Assembly (NCBI RefSeq): GCF_006438825.1
Contig: NZ_RCZP01000017.1
Span: forward strand, 1 to 64,000
Length of the DNA: 64,000 bases
Direction: 5' to 3'
Origin: Muricoccus nepalensis
GTDB lineage: Bacteria > Pseudomonadota > Alphaproteobacteria > Acetobacterales > Acetobacteraceae
Shown here: piece by piece, positions 18,403-26,571 of the stretch
Layout: each line of letters opens with the position of its first letter
Position numbering within the stretch: the stretch's first letter is position 1
The notes under the pieces: generated by a model
Database searches by the model: none
What the model saw: only the letters and a program-made list of their open reading frames with translations
What the model was told of the DNA's origin: nothing
Translations under genes and position numbers: made by a program

Positions 18403-20121
18403 CTAGCCCGGCGGGGAGGGCGGCCGCAGCCCTTCCGCGTAGCGCGCCACCGCCCGCCGCGCCCGCTCCGCCTCCTCGCCGCCGCCCCAGGCATCGGCGG
18501 CCATGGCGTGGTAGCCGAGCTGGAAGGCGCGGTAGAGCGGGAGAAAGAGCTCGGTAAGGCCCGCCTCCGCCCCGGCCAGCGCGCGGAGCCGCTCGCGCTC
18601 CTCCATCGAGAGGTCCAGCTCCACGGCGGCGCCGGCCACGTCCCAGGCGATGTCCTGGCAGCCCACCAGGTCGTGCGCGGCGGCGTGGTCCACCGCGTCG
18701 GCCTTCAGCAGCCGCCCGCCGGGGAGAACGAGCCATTCCCAGGCGTGGAGCCGGTTGTCGGTCCGCACGCGTCGCCCCCGCGCGGCCAGCGCCGGGAGCC
18801 GGGGCTTCCAGGCGTCGAGCCCGGCCGCCGCGTCCTCGCCGAGCGCCTCCGCGGTGTTGTGCCGGGCCATCTCCCAGAGCGCGGCGAGCGGGGCGCCCTC
18901 CGCCTCCCCGGCCGGCAGGTGGTGGGCGCGGAAGGTGAGGTAGCGGCCGAGATGCGCGACCAGCGCCGGCCGGTCGGCGGCGGCGGGGTCGAGCGGCCGC
19001 GCCCCCTCCTCCCAGCGCTCGGCGAGGAAGCCGTGCAGGAGGCCCGCGACGGGCGGGGTGAAGCCGGCCCCGTGCAGGCGCCGGGCGAGGGCCGCCGCCT
19101 CCTCCCCGTGCCGGCCGAGGCCCACGAACTTGAGGAGCCAGGTGGCGCCCCCGGACCGGTGGAGGAACTTGCGGCGCTCGAGATAGGGGTGCACCGGCGG
19201 CCAGGCGGCCGGGTCCGGAAAGCGGCGGCGGCGCCAGCCGCCGCCCGAGACCTCCTCCAGCGGCGCCTCGGCCGGTCCCAGCCGCGCGGCGGCCCAGGCC
19301 GGGAGGCCGGCGGCGGGGTCGAGCAGGAAGCGGTCGACGGGCGCCGGGTGCCGCGCGAGGCGCCCCCAGCGGGCGCGCGCGGCCTCCCCGGCCTGCGGCC
19401 CCGGGGCGCCGCCATGGCTGGGCAGGAGATGGATCCGCCGCTCCTCGACCCCCCGCGCGCCGAGGGCGTCGAGCACCGCGCCGAAGCTGCTGCCCGAGAG
19501 GCCCGGCCCCTCGTCCACGACGGCCAGGCGCGCGGCGGGGTCGGCCAGGAGGTTGGCGGCCAGGTTGGCGGACAGCCGCACCTCCCGGTGGAAGGGGTGG
19601 CCCACGGGGCGCAGCGTGACCGCGGGCGCGGCGCCGAGGGCGGCGGCAACCACCGCGCCCAGCGCCGTGCCGATCGAGCGGAGGCCGATCACCCGCCAGG
19701 AGCCCGACGGGAGGGCTGATGCCGCGAGGGCGTAGGCCTCGGGGTAGAGGGCGTAGTGGGCGAAGCCCTCCGCCCGCTTGCGGAGGATGCGGGCGGGCAG
19801 GAGGAGGCCCGACGGGGCGGCGGGAAGCGGGCCGGTGCGGGCGAAGCCGGAGCGCTGCGAGGCGAGGACCGCGGCGGCGATGCCCCCGAGGAAGGCCATG
19901 GACGCCCGCTCGACCGGCCCCTCCCGGTCCTCGCCGCGCTCGGCGAAAGCCGCGTCGGCCAGACCCTGGGCGAGCTCCCCGGCCTCGATCAGCGCGGCGA
20001 CGAGGGCGGCGTGGCGCGCGAGGCCGGGCGGCGCGGCGGCGACTTCCCGCAAGGACGCGGCAACGGCGTCGAGAAGGCGGCGCGGGTCGTCGGGGCGCGG
20101 CGCGTCGCCGTAGACGATCAA
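18403..20121 (-). CDS. Phosphoribosyltransferase-like / APH-kinase-like fusion protein
   Basis: A 572-residue protein that I cannot name. The first half resembles a PRTase-fold: GLRSIGTALGAVVAAALGA, then the PRPP-loop-like VVDEGPGLSGSSFGAVLDAL. The second half (about 320-540) looks like an aminoglycoside-phosphotransferase/protein-kinase fold: WLLKFVG with a candidate ATP lysine, GEEAAAL helix, a catalytic-loop-like RTDNRLHAWEWL, a metal-site-like LLKADAVD and QDIAWDVAG, typical of APH enzymes. It is last in the leftward arm, 30 bp after a CgeB-like glycosyltransferase. Inference: an enzyme that activates or transfers a ribosyl or sugar phosphate for the neighbouring pathway. Domain calls are by eye. 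Confidence 0.6.
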   Translation of the reverse strand: MIVYGDAPRPDDPRRLLDAVAASLREVAAAPPGLARHAALVAALIEAGELAQGLADAAFAERGEDREGPVERASMAFLGGIAAAVLASQRSGFARTGPLPAAPSGLLLPARILRKRAEGFAHYALYPEAYALAASALPSGSWRVIGLRSIGTALGAVVAAALGAAPAVTLRPVGHPFHREVRLSANLAANLLADPAARLAVVDEGPGLSGSSFGAVLDALGARGVEERRIHLLPSHGGAPGPQAGEAARARWGRLARHPAPVDRFLLDPAAGLPAWAAARLGPAEAPLEEVSGGGWRRRRFPDPAAWPPVHPYLERRKFLHRSGGATWLLKFVGLGRHGEEAAALARRLHGAGFTPPVAGLLHGFLAERWEEGARPLDPAAADRPALVAHLGRYLTFRAHHLPAGEAEGAPLAALWEMARHNTAEALGEDAAAGLDAWKPRLPALAARGRRVRTDNRLHAWEWLVLPGGRLLKADAVDHAAAHDLVGCQDIAWDVAGAAVELDLSMEERERLRALAGAEAGLTELFLPLYRAFQLGYHAMAADAWGGGEEAERARRAVARYAEGLRPPSPPG

Positions 20122-20151
20122 GGGGGCGGCCTCAGCCGGGGGCGCCGGTCC

Positions 20152-21252
20152 TCACGGGCCGGCGGCGGCGGGCTGGGCGGCGCGCGCCATGGCCTCGCGC
20201 AGGTGCCCCTCCAGCTCCGCCGCGCGGTGGGCGGCGGTGTGCTCGCCGAGGACGCGGGCGCGGAGGGCGCGCGCCATGGCCTGCCGGTCCGCCTCGGGCG
20301 TTCCCCGGAGGACGCGGAGGACGTCCTCCGGCCCGTCCGCGAGGATGATCTCCTCGTCCGGGCGGAGCAGCGTCTCGATCCCGTCCCAGCGGTCGGAGAG
20401 GATGGGCACGCCGCAGGCCCCGGCCTCGAAGAGCCGCACGCTCGGGCTGTGGCCGGCGCGGACCATGTCGGCCCGGGTGACGTTCAGGGTGAAGCGGCCG
20501 GCGGCGTAGAAGGCGGGGTGGTCGGCGGGCGGGACGTGGTCGATGCGCTCCACGTTCGCGGGCCAGTCGATGCCGTCGGGGTATTGCGGCCCGGCGACGG
20601 CGAAGCGGAGCTCCGGCGCGCGGCGGGCGGGCTCCAGCAGCAGGCGCTCCAGCACCGGCTGGCGGTCCGGGCTGTAGGTGCCGAGGTAGCTGAGGTCCCA
20701 GCGCCGCGGCACCTCCATCGGGCGATAGGCGTCGGGGTCGACCGAGCAGTAGAGCTGGCGCGCGGCGGGGGAGCCGTAGTCCCGCTCCAGCCGGCCGAGC
20801 GTCGGGCCGCCGGTGAAGGAGAGGTAGACGCCGTAGCCGGGGATGAGGGCGGGGGAGAGGTACTCCTCGTCGCCGCGCTCGAGCTTGGCGAGGGTCACGG
20901 GGGTGTCGATGTCGTAGAAGGCGGTGGCGCCGCGCGCGACGGACTGCACCAGGCGCCCCACCGCCACGCCCTTCGGCACGTAGGAGCCGACGACCACCGC
21001 GTCCGCCCCCGCGATCTCCCCGCGCCAGGCGTCGAGCGCCGCGAGGTCGGGGTAGAGGGCCAGGCGGCAGAAGTCCGGCGCGGGAAGGTCGCGGTGCGCG
21101 GCGTACCAGGGCACGTCGCGCTCCAGGAACAGCACCTCGTGGCCGCGGGCGGCGAAGGCGCGGAGCAGGGCGCGGAAGGTCGTCGCGTGGCCGTTGCCCC
21201 AGGAGGAGGAGAGGCTGAGGCCGAGGACGACGACGCGGAGCGGCGCGCTCAT
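20152..21252 (-). CDS. CgeB-like glycosyltransferase (B)
   Basis: A 366-residue GT-B-type protein of the CgeB/PF13524 kind: N-terminal LRVVVLGLSLSSSWGNGHAT with the start of the first Rossmann domain, FYDIDTPVTLAKL in the middle, and the nucleotide-sugar-side motif SPSVRLFEAGACGVPILSD near the C-terminus, where the acidic residue precedes the conserved Gly-Cys-x-Pro. Donor and acceptor are unknown. The start ATG at 21252 overlaps the stop of the upstream, related glycosyltransferase as ATGA. Cytoplasmic, probably peripheral to the membrane. Confidence 0.82.
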   Translation of the reverse strand: MSAPLRVVVLGLSLSSSWGNGHATTFRALLRAFAARGHEVLFLERDVPWYAAHRDLPAPDFCRLALYPDLAALDAWRGEIAGADAVVVGSYVPKGVAVGRLVQSVARGATAFYDIDTPVTLAKLERGDEEYLSPALIPGYGVYLSFTGGPTLGRLERDYGSPAARQLYCSVDPDAYRPMEVPRRWDLSYLGTYSPDRQPVLERLLLEPARRAPELRFAVAGPQYPDGIDWPANVERIDHVPPADHPAFYAAGRFTLNVTRADMVRAGHSPSVRLFEAGACGVPILSDRWDGIETLLRPDEEIILADGPEDVLRVLRGTPEADRQAMARALRARVLGEHTAAHRAAELEGHLREAMARAAQPAAAGP

Positions 21253-22346
21253 GCCCGCGCGCCCTGCGCCGCGATCGCCGCGGCCTCGCGCCGGAGCAGC
21301 GCGTCAACCTCGGCGCCGCGGCGGGCGTAGGTGTGGCCCTCCAGCACCCGGCGCCTCGCCGCCTCGCCGATCGCCCGGGCGCGCGCGGGGGTGAGCGCGC
21401 GGAGATGCTCGGCCACCTCCGCGCCGTCGCGGGCCACGAGCGCCTCCTCGCCGTCGCGCAGGAAGAGGTCGAGGCCGACCCAGGCGTCGGTGATGAGGCA
21501 GGCGCCGGCGCCGGCGGCCTCGAAGACGCGGGTCGCCGGCGAGTAGCCGACGCTCGCCATGCTGTCCCGCGCGACGTTCAGCACCGCGAGCGACGAGGTG
21601 TTGAAGGCGTTGTGGTCGCGCGTGCCCACATGGCCGATGCGGCGCACGTTGGGCGACATCGGCTTGCCGTCCCAGCCGTTGCCGCCGAGGAGGAAGGAGC
21701 GCTCCGGCAGGCGGGCTGCGGCGTCGAGGAAGAAGGCCTCCACCCGCGCCTCGCGGTCCGGCAGGCGGTTGGCGAGGAAGGAGAGGTCGGCGGCGAAGCG
21801 CGGATCGGGCGGCACCGGGTGGTGCGTCTCGGGGTCGAGCGCGTTGTAGATGGGGATGCAGCGCCGGGCGCCGAGCGCCTCGTAGGCCGCGACGACCGGC
21901 GGGCCGCCGCCATAGGTGAGCACGAAGTCGAGCGAGGGCAGGGCGCGGCGGAGCGCGTGGTCGGGCGCGGGCTGGATCTCGGCCAGCGTCGCCGGCGCGT
22001 CCACGTCCCAGAAGATGCGGATCGCCTCCGGCCGCGCGGCCGCCATCACGCCCGCGATCAGCTCGTCGTCGAAGACGCCGACGCCGCTCGCCTTCACCAC
22101 CACGTCGGCGCGCGCGGCCTCGGCCATGACCGCGCGCAACGCGCCCTCGGTCGCGTCGTAGACGCGCACCTCGGCCCAGGGTGGCGGCTCGATGTCGCGG
22201 TGCTGCTGGCGGCCGAAGGCGTCGGGTTCGTAGAAGACGATCGAGTGGCCCCGCGCGGCGAGGTCGCGCAGCATGCCCCGGTAGTAGGTGGCCGCCCCGT
22301 TCCAGTAGGAGGAGAGGAGGCTCGACCCGTAGAAGGCGATCCTCAT
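21249..22346 (-). CDS. CgeB-like glycosyltransferase (A)
   Basis: A 365-residue CgeB-like GT-B protein, paralogous to the next gene. It begins MRIAFYGSSLLSSYWNGAAT, has RIFWDVDAPATLAEI in the central region (matching DIDTPVTLAKL of its neighbour) and the C-terminal ATRVFEAAGAGACLITD donor-site motif. CgeB proteins are named from a Bacillus spore-coat glycosylation locus; in proteobacteria they occur in glycoconjugate clusters. The start ATG at 22346 overlaps the histidine phosphatase stop (ATGA), and its stop overlaps the next start, so three genes are translationally coupled. Confidence 0.82.
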   Translation of the reverse strand: MRIAFYGSSLLSSYWNGAATYYRGMLRDLAARGHSIVFYEPDAFGRQQHRDIEPPPWAEVRVYDATEGALRAVMAEAARADVVVKASGVGVFDDELIAGVMAAARPEAIRIFWDVDAPATLAEIQPAPDHALRRALPSLDFVLTYGGGPPVVAAYEALGARRCIPIYNALDPETHHPVPPDPRFAADLSFLANRLPDREARVEAFFLDAAARLPERSFLLGGNGWDGKPMSPNVRRIGHVGTRDHNAFNTSSLAVLNVARDSMASVGYSPATRVFEAAGAGACLITDAWVGLDLFLRDGEEALVARDGAEVAEHLRALTPARARAIGEAARRRVLEGHTYARRGAEVDALLRREAAAIAAQGARA

Positions 22347-22942
22347 GCGCGAAGGGTCTCGTTCATGCTCAGAACCTTTCCGCCGCCGGGCCAGAGGGCC
22401 AGGGCGCTGATGGAGGCCGGCAGGATCTCGAAGCGGTGAATCCCGTCCAGCGTGACGCCGAGGACCGCCGCCAGCACGGCCTTGATGACGTCGCAGTGGC
22501 TGACGGCCGCGACGCGGCCGTCCGGGTGGCGCGCCCGCAGCCGCTCGACGCCCGCGAGCGCGCGCGCCTGCGCCTCGGCCATGCTCTCGCCGCCGGGCGG
22601 GCGGGCGCTGGCGCGCGCCGCGTTCCAGCGGTCCCAGGCGGGATCGCCGTCGAGATCGGCGAAGTCGCGGCCCGTCCAGTCGCCGAAGTCGATCTCGGCC
22701 AGGCCGTCCTCGGTTTCGGTGGAGAGGCCGAGGCGTGCCGCGATGGGGGCCGCGGTTTCCCGGGCGCGCTCGATCGGGCTCGCGTAGACCGCGTCGACCG
22801 CCTCGGGCGCGAGGCGCTCCGCGAGGGCGCGCGCCTGCCGGCGGCCCTCCTCGCCGAGGCTCACGCCGGGCATCCGCCCGCAGAGCGTGCTGCCCACCCG
22901 CGCGTGGGCGGCGTGGCGCAGGAGGAACAGCGTGGCCGCCAC
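22343..22942 (-). CDS. Histidine phosphatase family protein
   Basis: A 199-residue phosphoglycerate-mutase-like phosphatase: phospho-acceptor His in FLLRHAAHA (RHG-type motif with Ala for Gly), ERARETAAPIA with its Arg, GLAEIDFGDWTG, and the second catalytic His in AVSHCDVIK. It lies 6 bp after inositol-3-phosphate synthase, so removal of phosphate from the inositol phosphate is an attractive role, normally done by unrelated inositol monophosphatases. Other members act on alpha-ribazole phosphate or sugar phosphates. Role here is inference from position; the catalytic class is clear. Confidence 0.88.
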   Translation of the reverse strand: MAATLFLLRHAAHARVGSTLCGRMPGVSLGEEGRRQARALAERLAPEAVDAVYASPIERARETAAPIAARLGLSTETEDGLAEIDFGDWTGRDFADLDGDPAWDRWNAARASARPPGGESMAEAQARALAGVERLRARHPDGRVAAVSHCDVIKAVLAAVLGVTLDGIHRFEILPASISALALWPGGGKVLSMNETLRA

Positions 22943-22948
22943 CCCCGT

Positions 22949-24022
22949 TCAGCCCTCGCCGGCGACGAAGCGCAGCGTGCGGTCCCTGGCCTCGCCGTCG
23001 TCGAACTGCTGCGGCGGCGACTTCATGAAGTAGCTCGACGGTCCGGTGAGCGCGCCGCTGATGCGGCGGTCGAGGGCGAGCTTGGCGCAGCGCACGGCGT
23101 CGATCACCACGCCGGCCGAGTTGGGGGAGTCCCAAACCTCCAGCTTCAGCTCGACGTTCAGCGGCATGCCGCCGAAGCCGGTGCCCTCCAGCCGGATCTG
23201 CGCCCATTTGCGGTCGGTCAGCCAGGGGACGTGGTCGCTGGGGCCGACATGCACGTTCTCGGCCGCGAGGGGGACGTCGAACTGGCTCGTCACCGCCCGC
23301 GTCTTGGAGAGCTTCTTCGATTCCAGCCGCTCGCGCTCGAGCATGTTCAGGAAGTCGGCGTTGCCGCCGAAGTTGAGCTGGTAGGTGCGGTCGAGGCGAA
23401 CGCCGCGCTCGCGGAAGAGGTTGGCGAGGACGCGGTGGACGATGGTGGCGCCGACCTGGCTCTTGATGTCGTCGCCGATGATCGGCAGGCCCCGCGCCTC
23501 GAAGCGCCGCCGCCACTCCGGGTCGGAGGCGATGAAGACGGGGATGCAGTTCACGAAGGCGCAGCCCGCCCGCAGCGCCTGCTCGGCGTACCACTCCGTC
23601 GCCCGCTGCGATCCCACCGGCAGGTAAGAGACGAGGACGTCGGTGCCGGATTCCTCGAGGATGCCCGCGACGTCGGCGACGGGCGCCGCTGATTCCTCGA
23701 TCTCGGCGGTGAGGTAGCGGCCGATGCCATCGAGCGTCGGGCCGCGCCGCACCGTGATGCCGGAGGGCGGCACATGCGCAAAGACCTGCGTGTTGTTCGG
23801 GGGCGCGAGGATGGCGTCGGACAGGTCCCGCCCGACCTTCGCCGCGTTCACGTCGAAGGCGGCGGAGACGGCGATGTCCCGGACGTGGTACCCGCCGAGG
23901 TCCACGTTCATCAGCCCCGGCACCGGCTCGTTCGCCCGCGCCTCCCGGTAGTAGGTCAGGCCCTGCACGAAGGAGGACGCGCAGTTGCCAACGCCGACGA
24001 TCGCGACGCGCAACGCGCTCAC
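22949..24022 (-). CDS. ino1: Inositol-3-phosphate synthase
   Basis: A 357-residue INO1 of the short prokaryotic type. It has the NAD-binding start [13 protein letters not shown], the [11 protein letters not shown] and [11 protein letters not shown] segments of the active site and the [10 protein letters not shown] region. It converts glucose-6-phosphate to 1D-myo-inositol-3-phosphate through NAD-dependent oxidation, cyclisation and reduction. The start is a GTG at 24022, matching the usual [14 protein letters not shown] beginning; no strong ribosome-binding site is visible. It is first gene of the leftward arm, divergent from an epimerase operon across a 327-bp gap. INO1 is uncommon in proteobacteria, so the precursor is probably made for this locus. 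Confidence 0.92.
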   Translation of the reverse strand: MSALRVAIVGVGNCASSFVQGLTYYREARANEPVPGLMNVDLGGYHVRDIAVSAAFDVNAAKVGRDLSDAILAPPNNTQVFAHVPPSGITVRRGPTLDGIGRYLTAEIEESAAPVADVAGILEESGTDVLVSYLPVGSQRATEWYAEQALRAGCAFVNCIPVFIASDPEWRRRFEARGLPIIGDDIKSQVGATIVHRVLANLFRERGVRLDRTYQLNFGGNADFLNMLERERLESKKLSKTRAVTSQFDVPLAAENVHVGPSDHVPWLTDRKWAQIRLEGTGFGGMPLNVELKLEVWDSPNSAGVVIDAVRCAKLALDRRISGALTGPSSYFMKSPPQQFDDGEARDRTLRFVAGEG

Positions 24023-24349
24023 GCCGTCGCCCCGCTCGCGCGCGGCACGGAAGTCATCAAGGGATCGCGTCTCCTCTCCTCGGCGCTCGGCCTCGGATCA
24101 ACTTAGCTATCACGGAGAGAAGCGATCAACGCCGCGCCGGGATGCGGACGGTTGTGCATTGCTCGATACAAGAAAATGTGATGAGCCATCGAGCCTTCTT
24201 CAATGTCCCTCATCCGGTTAAAGGCTTGCGTGCTTCTCCGCGGAACGCGATTCGACGGTGGCACCGATGCCTCGGCGGCGCCGTTCGCTTCGAGGATCGC
24301 GGCGGGCCCTTCCGGCCTGGCGAGCGGCAGAGGTTTGGGACGGGAGGGC
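24023..24349. promoter_or_regulatory. Divergent regulatory gap between ino1 and epimerase operons
   Basis: This 327-bp stretch has no credible gene. Its part at 24095-24230 is clearly less GC-rich than its surroundings, as expected for promoters firing both ways. A 7-bp direct repeat GATCAAC occurs at 24096-24102 and 24124-24130 (28 bp apart). On the minus strand its second copy reads TTGATC, a possible -35 for ino1, with only a poor -10 (CTAAGT) 17 bp on. I cannot pick a convincing promoter for the plus strand. Confidence 0.5.
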
Positions 24350-25471
24350 GTGCGTTTGGCTGAATCGGTCCTGATCACCGGGGGCGCGGGCTTCATCGGG
24401 CGCTACGTGTCGCGCGCGTTGCTCGACCGCGGCGACCACGTGCGCGTGCTCGACAGCTTCATCGAGCAGGTCCACGCGGACCGCGGCGCCGACGGCCTCG
24501 ATTCCGAGGTCGAGGTGGTGAAGGGGGACGTGCGCGACGCCGACGCGGTGAAGCGCGCGCTGCGCGGCGTCGACAAGGTCGTCCACCTCGCGGCCGAGGT
24601 CGGCGTCGGGCAGAGCATGTACGCGATCGACCGCTACGTCTCGGTGAACGACGGCGGCACGGCGATGCTCTTCCAGCAGCTCATCGACAACCCCGTGAAG
24701 CGCGTCGTCGTCGCCTCCTCCATGAGCGTCTACGGCGAGGGCCTCTACCGCGACGCCGAGGGCGGGCTGGTGGAGGACGCGGTGCGCCAGCCGCGCCTCT
24801 CGCCGGACGCCCCCTGGGACCCGGTGGACACGAAGGGCCGCCCGCTGGTGCCGGTGCCGACGCCGGAGTGGAAGCGGACGAACCTCGCCTCCGTCTACGC
24901 CATCACGAAGTTCGTGCAGGAGCGCCTGACGCTCACCCTCGCGCCCGCCTACGGGATGGAGGGGGTCGCGCTGCGGCTCTGGAACGTCTACGGCGCGGGC
25001 CAGGCGCTCTCGAACCCCTACACGGGCGTGCTCGCGATCTTCGCGGCCCGGTTGCAGAACAACCAGCCGCCGATGATCTTCGAGGACGGGCTGCAGCGCC
25101 GCGACTTCGTGCACGTGGAGGACGTGGCGCGCGCCTTCCTCCTCGCGCTCGACCATCCGCGGGCCGCGGGCGGCGTCTACAACATCGCCAGCGGCGTGGA
25201 CCGCACGGTGCAGGACGTGGCGGCCGACCTCGCGCGCGCCATGGGGCGCACGGGGCTGCTGCCGGAGATCGCGGGCAAGACGCGCGCGGGCGACATCCGC
25301 CACAACATCCCCGACATCACCAAGGCGCGGGAGGAGCTGGGCTACGCGACGCGGCACCTCGACTTCACGGCCGACCTTGCGGAGCTCGCGGAATGGGTGG
25401 CGCGCCAGCAGTCGCGCGACCGGGTGAGCCAGGCGCGGAACGAGCTGGAGCTGCGGGGGCTCGTCGCGTGA
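24350..25471 (+). CDS. NAD-dependent epimerase/dehydratase (A)
   Basis: A 373-residue extended SDR. It has the dinucleotide motif ITGGAGFIGRYV, catalytic Ser in SSMSVYGEG, a Tyr/Lys pair in YAITKFVQE and the sugar-nucleotide-side segment RLWNVYGAGQALSNPYTG. It resembles UDP-glucose/GDP-mannose type 4-epimerases and dehydratases; the VYGEGLYRDAEG insertion is typical of a subgroup in actinobacterial and proteobacterial glycan clusters. Start: GTG at 24350, or TTG at 24356, which has better spacing from GGAGG; the longer in-frame extension from 24203 is not conserved-looking. The stop overlaps the next start (GTGA). Confidence 0.85.
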   Translation: MRLAESVLITGGAGFIGRYVSRALLDRGDHVRVLDSFIEQVHADRGADGLDSEVEVVKGDVRDADAVKRALRGVDKVVHLAAEVGVGQSMYAIDRYVSVNDGGTAMLFQQLIDNPVKRVVVASSMSVYGEGLYRDAEGGLVEDAVRQPRLSPDAPWDPVDTKGRPLVPVPTPEWKRTNLASVYAITKFVQERLTLTLAPAYGMEGVALRLWNVYGAGQALSNPYTGVLAIFAARLQNNQPPMIFEDGLQRRDFVHVEDVARAFLLALDHPRAAGGVYNIASGVDRTVQDVAADLARAMGRTGLLPEIAGKTRAGDIRHNIPDITKAREELGYATRHLDFTADLAELAEWVARQQSRDRVSQARNELELRGLVA

Positions 25472-26571
25472 CGGACGCGATGCCGAAGGCGCCGGCAATC
25501 GCGGGGGCGCGGCCGGTTCTCATCACCGGCGGCGCCGGCTTCATCGGCTCCAACCTCGCGGACCGGCTGGCGGGGGAGGGGCACGACGTCCACGTCTACG
25601 ACGCCCTGTCGCGGCCGGGGGTCGCGAGCAACCTCGAATGGCTCCGGCGCCGCCATCCGCGCCGCATCTCAGCAACGATCGCCGACGTGCGCGACGCCGC
25701 CGGGCTCGCCGCGGCGGCGGGCGAGGCGGAGGCGGTCTTCCATCTCGCGGCGCAGGTCGCGGTGACGACCAGCCTCGTGGACCCGCGCGAGGACTTCGAC
25801 ATCAACCTCGCCGCCAGCTTCAACCTGCTCGACGCGCTGCGGCGCCGCGGCGGGGGCGTGCCGCTCGTCTTTGCGAGCACGAACAAGGTCTATGGCGACC
25901 TCGGCGACGTCACGCTGGACCTGCTCGGCGACGCCTATGTCCCGCGCGATCCCGCGGTCCGCGCGCGCGGCGTGGGCGAGGACCGGCCGCTCGACTTCCA
26001 CACGCCCTACGGCTGCTCCAAGGGGGCGGCGGACCAGTACGTGCTCGACTTCGGCCGCTCCTTCGGGGTGCCGACGGCAGTCCTGCGCATGAGCTGCATC
26101 TACGGGCAGCGGCAGATGGGCACCGAGGACCAGGGCTGGGTCGCGCACTTCATCCTCCGCGCGCTCCGCGGCGAGCCGATCAGCATCTACGGCGACGGAT
26201 GCCAGGTGCGCGACGTGCTCGACGTCGGCGACGCCGTCGAGGCCTATGTCGCCGCCTGGCGGCGCATCGGCGCCGTCTCGGGCCGTGCCTTCAACCTGGG
26301 TGGCGGGCCGGCGAACGCGATCAGCCTCCGCCAGCTCCTCGCCCATGTCGGCGACATCACGGGGCGTCCGGTCGAGACCCGCTACGCCGACTGGCGCGCG
26401 GGCGACCAGCGCTACTACGTCTCCGACACCGGCCGCGCGTCGCGGGAGCTCGGCCTCGGCCCGGCGCGGCCCTGGCGGGAGGGCGTGGCCGCCCTGGCCG
26501 ACTGGCTGCGGCAGGAGCGCGCGTCGGGCGGGCGCGTGGCGGCGCCGGCGCCGGAGCAGGCCAGCGCGTGA
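25468..26571 (+). CDS. NAD-dependent epimerase/dehydratase (B)
   Basis: A 367-residue extended SDR, clearly different from its neighbour. Motifs: ITGGAGFIGSNLADRL, catalytic FASTNKVYGDL, TPYGCSKGAADQYV (Tyr-x3-Lys) and RMSCIYGQRQMGTEDQGWVAHF, which is typical of CDP-paratose/CDP-tyvelose 2-epimerase-like and dTDP-glucose dehydratase-like enzymes. It should act on a nucleotide sugar in the cytoplasm. The GTG at 25468 overlaps the previous stop; an ATG at 25480 is an alternative. Downstream coupling to the GT4 gene is again through GTGA. Confidence 0.87.
   Translation: MTDAMPKAPAIAGARPVLITGGAGFIGSNLADRLAGEGHDVHVYDALSRPGVASNLEWLRRRHPRRISATIADVRDAAGLAAAAGEAEAVFHLAAQVAVTTSLVDPREDFDINLAASFNLLDALRRRGGGVPLVFASTNKVYGDLGDVTLDLLGDAYVPRDPAVRARGVGEDRPLDFHTPYGCSKGAADQYVLDFGRSFGVPTAVLRMSCIYGQRQMGTEDQGWVAHFILRALRGEPISIYGDGCQVRDVLDVGDAVEAYVAAWRRIGAVSGRAFNLGGGPANAISLRQLLAHVGDITGRPVETRYADWRAGDQRYYVSDTGRASRELGLGPARPWREGVAALADWLRQERASGGRVAAPAPEQASA

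Noticed and set aside
24203-24349. N-terminal 49-residue extension of epimerase A
   Set aside because: Not epimerase-like and lies in the AT-richer regulatory gap; GTG at 24350 or TTG at 24356 gives the normal family start.
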